From Thermoproteota archaeon (lineage in GTDB: Archaea > Thermoproteota > EX4484-205 > JAAOZP01), in NCBI GenBank assembly GCA_026414125.1, contig JAOAJQ010000017.1, positions 1 through 13,054 of the forward strand: DNA of 13,054 bases, in the 5' to 3' direction. The notes under the pieces are model-generated. The model saw only the letters and a program-made list of their open reading frames with translations, searched no databases and was not told the DNA's origin. Numbering within the stretch: the stretch's first letter is position 1; every line of letters starts with the position of its first letter. Positions 6,905-12,305 of the stretch are shown piece by piece. Made by a program: the position numbers and the translations under genes.

Positions 6905-7229
6905 TTTCAAATCCTTAAGCTGCAGGAAGGCTTAACAACCTGCTGCTTGCTACTGAAAGCAGGTTTAAGCCTCAGCCTAATGAATCAGGAACTCGTATTA
7001 CAAAAGTTTGAGGAGTTTATTAAGAATTGAAAGAACCGGGGCAGTCTGCAGATGGGAATTGGAACCGGTGATTATGGGATTTTTACCTGATTTCGAAGCA
7101 ATAGAGTCGCGCATTTTCCCAGTAGTCACTATGAAAAAGTGGCAGGCACCTTTAGCCAGCCTCCAAGTAGTTAAACTAGAAATCTCGGTAAAACGTACAA
7201 ACAGGCTTTAATAAAGGCCGCTAATAAAG
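6905..7229. other. Intergenic stretch before vapB, with a hairpin and decayed ORF fragments
   Basis: No convincing gene is present. The stretch holds the large hairpin described at 6929-6971 and a 16-codon ORF at 6980-7030 (MNQELVLQKFEEFIKN), which reads like the broken start of a small helical protein. A longer open frame at 7008-7211 has a TTG start and no recognisable motif. It may be remnant DNA at the left edge of the toxin-antitoxin island. Confidence 0.4.
6929..6971. repeat. Large imperfect inverted repeat / hairpin
   Basis: The left arm is GGCTTA-AC-AACCTGCT and the right arm AGCAGGTT-TAAGCC, separated by a 13-base loop. This gives 14 base pairs (8 + 6) interrupted by a two-base bulge. 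It lies between two divergent promoters. It could be a structured RNA, an operator or a recombination end; the sequence alone does not decide. Confidence 0.6.
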
Positions 7230-7238
7230 TATAAATAT
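7230..7238 (+). promoter_or_regulatory. TATA box of vapBC
   Basis: TATAAATAT is preceded by a purine-rich BRE-like TAATAAAG. It is centred near 7234, 28 bases before the ATG at 7262, which supports that ATG over the in-frame TTG at 7238 that overlaps the TATA box itself. Confidence 0.6.
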
Positions 7239-7241
7239 TGA

Positions 7242-7259
7242 CTATAGTTATACTTATAG
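7242..7259. promoter_or_regulatory. Candidate VapB operator at the vapBC transcription start
   Basis: CTATA (7242-7246) and TATAG (7255-7259) form an inverted repeat around GTTATACT, lying between the TATA box and the start codon. VapB-type antitoxins usually repress their own promoter at such sites. The word GTTATACTTATA (7247-7258) recurs at the AbiE promoter. Confidence 0.4.
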
Positions 7260-7261
7260 CT

Positions 7262-7465
7262 ATGGCTACTACTACCATTCAGGTTAGTAGGAGAACGCGA
7301 CAGCTCCTAGACGCTTTAAAGAAAAGGTTGTCCGCGAAAAGCTATGATGAGGTTTTGCAAAAACTCTTAGCTGAAAAAATGGAGATACCTGCCTCCATGT
7401 TCGGTTCAAACCCTAAGCTGTCCCGTTTCAAAGAGGAGGAGGAAGCGGAGTTCCATGAGCTATAA
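7262..7465 (+). CDS. vapB: VapB-type antitoxin, putative
   Basis: A 67-residue protein. Its N-terminus MATTTIQVSRRTRQLLDALKK, followed by SYDEVLQKLL, is the beta-strand plus two-helix signature of short archaeal RHH-like VapB antitoxins. The acidic C-terminal half (FKEEEEAEFHEL) is expected to wrap the PIN toxin and neutralise its active site. The ATG at 7262 was chosen because the TATA box at 7230-7238 sits 28 bases upstream and a longer frame from the TTG at 7238 would overlap the TATA box. It overlaps the downstream PIN toxin gene by 11 bases, the usual coupling of a VapBC pair. Auto-repression through the inverted repeat at 7242-7259 is likely but inferred. Confidence 0.8.
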   Translation: MATTTIQVSRRTRQLLDALKKRLSAKSYDEVLQKLLAEKMEIPASMFGSNPKLSRFKEEEEAEFHEL

Positions 7466-7865
7466 GTACGTTATTGACGTGTACGCTTGGATCGAGTACT
7501 TCAGGGGTTCAAAGCCCGGCGAGGAGGCGAAGCGTTACATTGAGGAGGAGAATTCAGCCACCCCGACGGTGGTTATCGCTGAGCTAAGCAGGAAGCTGCT
7601 TAAAGAAGTCGAGAGAGGGGTGGAGACTATGGAGGGTAGGAGAACCAAGCTGGAGTTTGTTGGAATCATAACGGAGATCGTAGACTTGTCGCGCAGCATC
7701 GCTGAACTCTCGGGCGAGATAGATGTTGAGAGGAAAAAAAGAGTGGGGAACTGGGGGTTAGCTGACTCAATCATCCTGGCAACAGCCCGAAAATCTAATG
7801 CTAAGGTGGTTACGGGAGACAAGCATTTCGCCGACCTGAGGGATGAAGTCATAATGATAAAATGA
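7455..7865 (+). CDS. vapC: PIN-domain toxin, VapC-type ribonuclease
   Basis: 136 residues, normal length for a VapC. The PIN-domain acidic residues are all in place: D8 in YVIDVYAWIEYF, E43 in VVIAELSRK, D104 in GLADSIILATAR and D122 in VVTGDKHFADL. These coordinate Mg or Mn ions for cutting RNA; VapC toxins typically cleave tRNA or rRNA and stop translation. The start ATG lies inside the last codons of vapB, so translation is coupled and the antitoxin is made first. The gene converges with the AbiE-type antitoxin gene across 29 bases. The active site appears intact, so the module may be functional. The RNA target cannot be told from the sequence. Confidence 0.9.
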   Translation: MSYKYVIDVYAWIEYFRGSKPGEEAKRYIEEENSATPTVVIAELSRKLLKEVERGVETMEGRRTKLEFVGIITEIVDLSRSIAELSGEIDVERKKRVGNWGLADSIILATARKSNAKVVTGDKHFADLRDEVIMIK

Positions 7866-7894
7866 ATAAAAACAGCATGATGAAGATGCGTCTT

Positions 7895-8506
7895 TCACGT
7901 CTGCTGCAAATATGGCTCTATTTCCTGCAGGACTTTCTTCCATCCCTTCACCTTTCTCATTCTCATGGTTTCGATTTGCCTCCTTATTTTCTCCTTATCC
8001 ACGGCTTCCAGCAGCTTCGGCGCTATCTCTTCTTTAAACGGATAGTTAAAATAAAGAATGTCTATCAGGGTTTTCTCCGGTTCCGAAACCCTTATCCACT
8101 CGCCTATCTCCTCCACATATTTAAGCTCGTATCCGAAAAACATTTTTTCAGATATCTTCTTCAAAACCACTTTGAAGCCGGAGACCTCTCTCTCGCCCAC
8201 CCTAACCTTTATAGAAGCATGTGGGGAGAGAACCGTTATCCTCGTCACTTGCTCCCATAACCCGTGGAGGAAGGCAGCGCTCCCCAGACCCACGTATGAC
8301 TTTGGAATCGCCTTAGTGATCATGTAGGGAGACTTTTTGAAGGTGTAGACACCTTTGACAAGCTCAATGATCTTCCCCTTTTTCTTCAAATTGTGTATCA
8401 GAATCTTCGCATACTCTCTTCCAACCTTGCTTTCAACCGTTTTAAACGTGAATATGCTTGCTGCCTGAAGCTTTTCGAGAAAACCACTATACTTAACTCG
8501 CGGCAT
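7895..8506 (-). CDS. AbiEi-like antitoxin / transcriptional regulator
   Basis: 203 residues. The N-terminus (about residues 5-60) looks like a winged helix-turn-helix: FLEKLQAASIFTFKTVES, then AKILIHNLKKKGKIIELVKG, then VYTFKKSPY. The C-terminal part carries the AbiEi-type core: YVGLGSAAFLHGL, then ITVLSPH, then a late EPEKTLIDILYF helix that is characteristic of this family. Such proteins repress their own operon and neutralise a partner nucleotidyltransferase. The ATG at 8506 lies inside the toxin gene (14 bases shared) and has GGTGA eight bases upstream, so translation is coupled to the gene before it. Unlike the bacterial abiEi-abiEii order, the antitoxin-like gene comes second here. Confidence 0.85.
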   Translation of the reverse strand: MPRVKYSGFLEKLQAASIFTFKTVESKVGREYAKILIHNLKKKGKIIELVKGVYTFKKSPYMITKAIPKSYVGLGSAAFLHGLWEQVTRITVLSPHASIKVRVGEREVSGFKVVLKKISEKMFFGYELKYVEEIGEWIRVSEPEKTLIDILYFNYPFKEEIAPKLLEAVDKEKIRRQIETMRMRKVKGWKKVLQEIEPYLQQT

Positions 8507-9134
8507 GTGTCTTCACCTTTCTCACAATCATCTCAAAGCTCGGAGGCTTACCTACTAGAATTAGCTCAGGCAACCCGGAGAAATCCTTGGGCTCGGATTT
8601 GAGAAAAGGCACTATCTTCTTCACCTCCTCCCTTATTTTACTCCTGTCGCAGAAATCCAGCAGGTAGAAAATATCGTACAGGTCTTTAGCTGTCTTACGA
8701 TCCATGAAGGCTCTCACCTTATCCTTCAACAGGCTTTCAGGCGTAAGCGTAACCACAACCATGCTGCTCCCGTCTACAAGCCAGAAGCTCGACTCAACGG
8801 TTTCAACTCCCTTGGGGGTGGGGGAGGCTTCCAGCTCAGCAACAACGTCGTCGCCTACCTTGAGGTAAAGAACCTTCGACGGTGTAACCTTAGACTTGAG
8901 CACTTTGAATAAGCTGGATGATGAGAAATACTCGGCCACATCCTCAGGATTATCATGGTAGATATCTATATCGTAGGAGAACCTTTTCCCGCTGTAAACC
9001 CTCCACACAGCTATGCCGCCGTGAAGAATGAAATCGAATTTTTTAGAAACCTCAATCATTATTGAGTCCTGGAGCTCCGCGATTCTGAGCCATTTCCCCC
9101 GTAGTATCTTTGAGAGTGGCAGCCTGTATCGCAC
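8493..9134 (-). CDS. AbiEii-type nucleotidyltransferase, putative toxin
   Basis: 213 residues with the marks of AbiEii/MenT-type nucleotidyltransferases. The glycine motif is HGGIAVWRVYSG (H38, G39, G40), followed by the metal-binding motif KRFSYDIDIY with D55 and D57. A later acid-containing strand reads VVAELEAS. The C-terminal signature is LTPESLLKDKVRAFMDRK and KDLYDIFYLL. Related enzymes add nucleotides to tRNA or other acceptors and block growth until neutralised. The start is a GTG at 9134: the ATG at 9138 is out of frame, and the TATA box at 9155-9164 sits about 26 bases upstream, giving a leaderless GTG start. It leads a two-gene operon with the AbiEi-like gene. All expected catalytic residues are present. 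Confidence 0.87.
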   Translation of the reverse strand: MRYRLPLSKILRGKWLRIAELQDSIMIEVSKKFDFILHGGIAVWRVYSGKRFSYDIDIYHDNPEDVAEYFSSSSLFKVLKSKVTPSKVLYLKVGDDVVAELEASPTPKGVETVESSFWLVDGSSMVVVTLTPESLLKDKVRAFMDRKTAKDLYDIFYLLDFCDRSKIREEVKKIVPFLKSEPKDFSGLPELILVGKPPSFEMIVRKVKTHAAS

Positions 9135-9152
9135 GCATCTATTAGTGACCTA

Positions 9153-9172
9153 GGTTATATATAAGTATAACC
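9153..9172 (-). promoter_or_regulatory. AbiE promoter: TATA box inside an inverted repeat
   Basis: GGTTATATATAAGTATAACC has perfect seven-base arms, GGTTATA and TATAACC, around a six-base spacer. The TATA box TTATATATAA (9155-9164) lies within it, about 26 bases before the GTG at 9134. This suits auto-repression by the AbiEi-like protein. The minus strand contains GTTATACTTATA, also present at the vapBC start site. Confidence 0.5.
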
Positions 9173-9278
9173 ATGGTCCACAATCAGAACGAGGCACGAG
9201 GAAACTCCTTTTTTTAACACGCATTTTTTCAAAGATATTCGCCTGCAATTTATCATCCCTTCAAAACCGTGAAGAAAA
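9173..9278. other. AT-rich spacer upstream of the AbiE operon
   Basis: Holds T-runs near 9210-9216 and 9226-9231 and no supported gene. It is the left part of the roughly 890-base gene-poor stretch that ends at 10024. Confidence 0.4.
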
Positions 9279-9580
9279 ATGAGGCTTTCCATCTGCTTAA
9301 CATGTGGGAGGCTTAAGGCGAGTCAAGCTTCTGCACTTACTGTACATCGTCACAAAGCTTCACGAATTCTCCAAATTTCTTACAAAGCATGAACGGAATA
9401 TTTCTCTGCACTACTTCAAACGCTAATAATTTTTACCTTCCATTAGAATTTCTAGCGCGCCAGGCAGCGTGTTCATTAACAACGTACCTATGGCAGCTGG
9501 GGTGCAGTGCTAAACGTCACCCTGCCGATAGACGCGAGCGTCGGCGTACAAAAATCTTTCTAAATCTACATTCCTGCTAG
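9279..9580 (+). pseudogene. Frameshifted zinc-ribbon protein gene
   Basis: From the ATG at 9279 the frame reads MRLSICLTCGRLK and then loses sense. The frame one base away picks up at 9317 as GESSFCTYCTSSQSF and stays open to a TAG at 9578-9580. Adding a single G to the GG at 9317-9318 would join both into about 101 residues with CLTC and CTYC ten residues apart, a normal zinc-ribbon spacing (compare CGRLK-GESSFCTYC). That two in-register CxxC pairs appear across a one-base break is unlikely by chance, though the part after residue 35 shows no recognised domain. It could be a true pseudogene, a sequencing or assembly error, or less likely programmed frameshifting. No clear TATA box or ribosome-binding site was seen before 9279. 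Confidence 0.45.
9524..9545. repeat. GC-rich hairpin
   Basis: GACGC-GA-GCGTC (9531-9542) is a perfect five-base stem, extended by GCC/GGC outside a four-base bulge. It lies near the end of the disrupted zinc-ribbon frame and is followed by an A/T-rich stretch. It may be a terminator-like or RNA structure. Confidence 0.35.
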
Positions 9581-9590
9581 TGCTACATAC

Positions 9591-9683
9591 GGAGGTTAAA
9601 GGATGGTGAGCGGTGCCACCATCATAATAAAGCTTGCTTCACGAGCCTCAACATCCTCATCCCGCTCCATGCTTCCAATTTAA
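9591..9683 (+). CDS. Micro-ORF with a strong ribosome-binding site and a hairpin over its start
   Basis: A canonical GGAGGT at 9591-9596 stands six bases before an ATG at 9603 that opens a 26-codon frame (MVSGATIIIKLASRAS...), ending in TAA at 9681-9683. The ATG lies within a perfect stem, GATGGTG (9602-9608) with CACCATC (9617-9623), around an eight-base loop, which could hide the start codon. The peptide has a short hydrophobic stretch and a Ser-rich tail and resembles nothing I know. It may be the head of a lost gene, a leader peptide or chance. The quality of the SD is the only positive coding evidence. Confidence 0.25.
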
Positions 9684-9878
9684 AACAGAAAACACTCAAC
9701 TTTAACGGAAAAACTTAGAAATCATTTTCCACCCATAAGGAACATAACCTAGCACGCGTATAAAATACATTTTGAAGAGATGCCTGAAGAGTAAGCTCGT
9801 TGAAGAAATGAAGGCTTGCCTTGGGGGATACTAGTTGGCTGATTATTTACCACGGGATCGAAAGAGTAGAAAAAAGCC
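9684..9878. other. Gene-poor stretch with an orphan TATA-like element
   Basis: TATAAAATA at 9759-9767 is a good TATA match that predicts transcription starting near 9789. Downstream there are only short frames (for example a frame ending in EEMKACLGGY before TAG near 9832). It may drive an RNA or the micro-ORF at 9879, or be left over from a decayed gene. Confidence 0.3.
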
Positions 9879-9947
9879 ATGGTTAAATGCGAATACTGCG
9901 GAGCTCTCATACTGCCTGAAATAGAGTTAAAAGGAAATAGTTTTTAG
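9879..9947 (+). CDS. CxxC micro-ORF, possible zinc-ribbon remnant
   Basis: An ATG at 9879 opens a 22-codon frame beginning MVKCEYCGALILPE and ending in TAG at 9945-9947. The start M-V-K-C-x-x-C-G is very common for archaeal zinc-ribbon proteins, but the second cysteine pair is absent. It is therefore more likely the head of a truncated gene than a working zinc finger, unless two copies share a metal. There is no clear ribosome-binding site. Confidence 0.3.
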   Translation: MVKCEYCGALILPEIELKGNSF

Positions 9948-9993
9948 CTTTTGGAAAATTGAGGACATATTCATGTTTCTTGAATCGAGAAGC

Positions 9994-10001
9994 TTAAATA
10001 T
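9994..10001 (+). promoter_or_regulatory. TATA box for the gene at 10025
   Basis: TTAAATAT, preceded by AAGC, is centred near 9998, 27 bases before the ATG at 10025, and predicts a leaderless mRNA. The ATG at 10021 is out of frame and stops after five codons. Confidence 0.5.
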
Positions 10002-10024
10002 TCTTTCATCATATTCCAATATGT

Positions 10025-11017
10025 ATGTCTTTAAGTAGTCTTGAGCCGGAGAAACTACGTGATATCTGGTTTAAGTTTGGTTCTCCTTTTGCGGAGAGGT
10101 TTGTGAATAATGCGAGGGGGAAGGGTATCGGCCTAAATTATGATAAGGATAGTCTTAAGTCGGCTGAGGATTTTATCCTTGAAAGTTGGAAGAAGGGATA
10201 CATGTTTCCAAGGTCTACGGATTCCCAAGCAGAAGCATATGATAAAGCCCTTCTAGTAATTCAGTCTGCAGCCTTTTTGGCGCGCATCATCATTAAGGAT
10301 TTTGGAGGAGAGCTTGGTTTCGACGACAGCCTGAGACAGCCCTGTGTTGAAAACGTTGGCGGCTTAGGCATAAGGGTTTTCACAGCGCTGAGAACACAGC
10401 TTCTCGTGGGCCGTGGGTTAAGAGGCTTGAAACAGTATTACGACAGGGTGGCCTGGGCGGTGAGGGAAGTGGGAGCTGGTAGAATCATCATAGATAAGGA
10501 TAGGCTTTGGAAGATTGCTGAGGGGCATGCGTACAAGCTGAGGTCGGTTGACGAGTCCACCATCCGGAAGACTGGAGACCTTAATCCGGTGTTTTTCCCA
10601 TTCGCCTACTGTCCTAAGTGCGACGATATTACCTCTCTGGTGGTTATGCCGGTTATTGGGATACGTAAAGAGGAGTTTCAAGAGGCTGCTCTAAACACGG
10701 TTTTCACGATGCTTGAGGCACCCTGTGACAAGTGCGAGGGGCAAACCCTCCTCCTAGGCTACAGCTTCAACCACCTCGCATGGATGATACCGCGTCCTAA
10801 AGACGGCTCCATGCCTGATAAGCCTCCGTCCCAGCATCCTGACAGACGGGAAATCTTCATGACAATAGTTAACACCACCCTGGGTAGAAGCGTCAGCATC
10901 ATCAGCGAGGTACACAGGAGTGGCAACAAGGTCACAGGCTTCGGAGGAACAACGGCTTCACCGGTGAGGGGCGGAGTACTCTTCGTCCCCCTACCTGACA
11001 CACCCCTCTGCTTCTAA
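10025..11017 (+). CDS. Uncharacterised protein with two CxxC pairs
   Basis: 330 residues, soluble, no signal peptide or membrane helix; I do not recognise the family. The N-terminal third is helical, with LNYDKDSLKSAEDFI, then ALLVIQSAAFLARIIIKDFG, and a G-x-G-I-R-V-F strand after it. That order is like the centre of the uncharacterised protein at 188-736. The middle holds CPKC near residue 197 and CDKC near residue 237, which together could bind one zinc. The C-terminal part contains EIFMTIVNTTLGRSVSII and a Gly-rich GFGGTTASPVRGG segment. The leaderless ATG at 10025 is set by the TATA box 27 bases upstream. It stands alone, with a T-run after its stop. Its role is unknown. Confidence 0.8.
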   Translation: MSLSSLEPEKLRDIWFKFGSPFAERFVNNARGKGIGLNYDKDSLKSAEDFILESWKKGYMFPRSTDSQAEAYDKALLVIQSAAFLARIIIKDFGGELGFDDSLRQPCVENVGGLGIRVFTALRTQLLVGRGLRGLKQYYDRVAWAVREVGAGRIIIDKDRLWKIAEGHAYKLRSVDESTIRKTGDLNPVFFPFAYCPKCDDITSLVVMPVIGIRKEEFQEAALNTVFTMLEAPCDKCEGQTLLLGYSFNHLAWMIPRPKDGSMPDKPPSQHPDRREIFMTIVNTTLGRSVSIISEVHRSGNKVTGFGGTTASPVRGGVLFVPLPDTPLCF

Positions 11018-11075
11018 CAGTACTATCAGTACATCTAGAATTGGCGGGAAAGGGAAGGCGGACGCACTAATTCTA

Positions 11076-11081
11076 TTTTTT
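11076..11081 (+). terminator. T-run after the gene at 10025
   Basis: TTTTTT followed by a pyrimidine-rich CTCCCTCCC lies about 60 bases after the stop at 11017, as in archaeal oligo-T terminators. There is no strong hairpin. Confidence 0.35.
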
Positions 11082-11316
11082 CTCCCTCCCTATATTGAGC
11101 TTAGGGGGGCTCTCTGTTCGTCCTCAAGCGTGTTCTAATTGAATGCTTTCAGCAAAAACCGTTTCACGCAATACATGGCAGACCCAGCTACCAATATATA
11201 GATGCCAGTTTGATCAATAAAATATTTTCACCTGCTGGCACGCACGCTAAGGCGAACTCTCAGATCTTGACCACTTTCACCCAACCCTCCCCCTCAAGCG
11301 TTTACATACCTGTGGC
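11082..11316. other. Spacer before radA, no supported gene
   Basis: Contains a ten-base palindrome AAAATATTTT (11219-11228) just after TGATCA (11211-11216), and a TATA-like CCAATATATAG near 11191-11201. No open frame beyond about a dozen codons has coding character. Confidence 0.4.
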
Positions 11317-11323
11317 TTTAAAA
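11317..11323 (+). promoter_or_regulatory. TATA box of radA
   Basis: TTTAAAA in the context GGCTTTAAAACC is centred near 11320, 29 bases before the ATG at 11349. The mRNA is predicted to have a leader of at most a few bases. A small CGCT-TC-AGCG stem (11325-11334) lies between the TATA box and the start. Confidence 0.55.
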
Positions 11324-11348
11324 CCGCTTCAGCGAAGGATGTTTCACA

Positions 11349-12305
11349 ATGGCTAGCGAGCATGAGCTTGAGGATATTGAGGGCGTTGGACCGGCGACGG
11401 CGAAGAAGCTCAGGGAAGCAGGATATTCAACCGTAGAATCCCTGGCGGTTGCAACGGCCTTCGAGCTGTCTGAGGCGGCTGGGGTAGGCTATGACGTTGC
11501 CCTTAAGATTTCTCAGAGGGCTAGGGAGCTGATTAAGATAAACCTGGTTACTGCTGACGAGGTCTATAAGAGGAGGCAGCTCGCCCAGAGGATCACGACG
11601 GGGAGCAAGGCACTTGACAGCCTTCTAGGAGGAGGTGTTGAAACCCAGGCTATAACGGAGCTGGTCGGAGAGTTTGGAACGGGGAAGACTCAGCTTTGTC
11701 ATATGCTGAGCGTAACCGTTCAGCTCCCCAAGGACAAGGGTGGGCTTGCAGCTAATGCTCTCTACATTGATACTGAGGGAACCTTCAGGCCTGAGAGGAT
11801 CGTGCAGATAGCCCGGAGAAACAGCCTTGAGGCTGAGAAAACTCTAAAGAACATTGTTTACGCCAGAGTCTATAATAGCGATCACCAGGTGCTATTGGTC
11901 GATAAGGCTTGGGAGGTCTGCGGGGAGAGGAACATCAGGCTGATCGTCGTCGATTCATTAACCAGCCTCTTCCGGGGGGAATACCTGGGCAGGGAGGCGT
12001 TAGCCTTAAGGCAGCAACGGTTAAACTCGCATGTCCACAAGCTTCTCAAGCTTGCTGAAGCGTTAAACCTTGCTGTCGTCGTTACCAACCAGGTGGTTGC
12101 GAACCCTGGCCAGTTCTTCGGAGACCCGAATAAGCCTGCAGGCGGAAACGTTGTCGCCCATGCATGCACCTACAGGATTTACCTTAGAAGAGGTAAGGAG
12201 AAGACTAGGGTCGCGACAATGATGGATGCTCCCCACCTTCCTTATGGAGAAGCCTCTTTCCTCATAGGGGAGGGCGGGGTTTATGATACACCTGGAGCAG
12301 GTTAA
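11349..12305 (+). CDS. radA: DNA repair and recombination protein RadA
   Basis: RadA is the archaeal RecA/Rad51 recombinase; it coats single-stranded DNA and drives ATP-dependent strand exchange. Seen here: an N-terminal helix-hairpin-helix DNA-binding domain (IEGVGPATAKKLREAGY, residues 10-26; second hairpin near 45-47), a linker, then the ATPase core with RITTGSKALDSLLGGGVET, Walker A GEFGTGKT (107-114), ALYIDTEGTFRPERI, Walker B RLIVVDSLTS (D202) and the DNA-binding loop region NQVVANPGQFFGDPNKPAGG. At 318 residues it is at the short end of the usual range but complete. The polymerisation motif, usually F-x-x-A, reads L-V-T-A (66-69). The TATA box 29 bases upstream fixes the ATG. Its last 23 bases overlap the primase small-subunit gene, implying coordinated expression. 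Confidence 0.97.
   Translation: MASEHELEDIEGVGPATAKKLREAGYSTVESLAVATAFELSEAAGVGYDVALKISQRARELIKINLVTADEVYKRRQLAQRITTGSKALDSLLGGGVETQAITELVGEFGTGKTQLCHMLSVTVQLPKDKGGLAANALYIDTEGTFRPERIVQIARRNSLEAEKTLKNIVYARVYNSDHQVLLVDKAWEVCGERNIRLIVVDSLTSLFRGEYLGREALALRQQRLNSHVHKLLKLAEALNLAVVVTNQVVANPGQFFGDPNKPAGGNVVAHACTYRIYLRRGKEKTRVATMMDAPHLPYGEASFLIGEGGVYDTPGAG

Noticed and set aside
7008..7211. 67-codon plus-strand frame from a TTG before vapB
   Set aside because: No ribosome-binding site, no TATA box at the right distance, no motif; kept only as part of the intergenic description.
7405..7414. GGTTCAAACC resembling a tRNA T-arm
   Set aside because: It is inside the vapB coding frame and no acceptor, D or anticodon arm can be folded around it.
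7877..7883. ATGATGA resembling a C box of a C/D guide RNA
   Set aside because: No CTGA D box follows at a suitable distance and it lies between the two convergent toxin-antitoxin genes.
7862..8260. 132-codon plus-strand open frame opposite the AbiEi-like gene
   Set aside because: It lies wholly antisense to a well-supported gene, its protein has no recognisable motif, and its start overlaps the vapC stop region. It is a shadow frame.
9389..9580. 63-codon ATG-started frame taken as a separate gene
   Set aside because: It is better explained as the downstream part of the frameshifted zinc-ribbon frame, which is open from 9317.
10006..10012. TCATCAT (a C box on the minus strand)
   Set aside because: No matching D box nearby; it lies in the promoter region of the gene at 10025.
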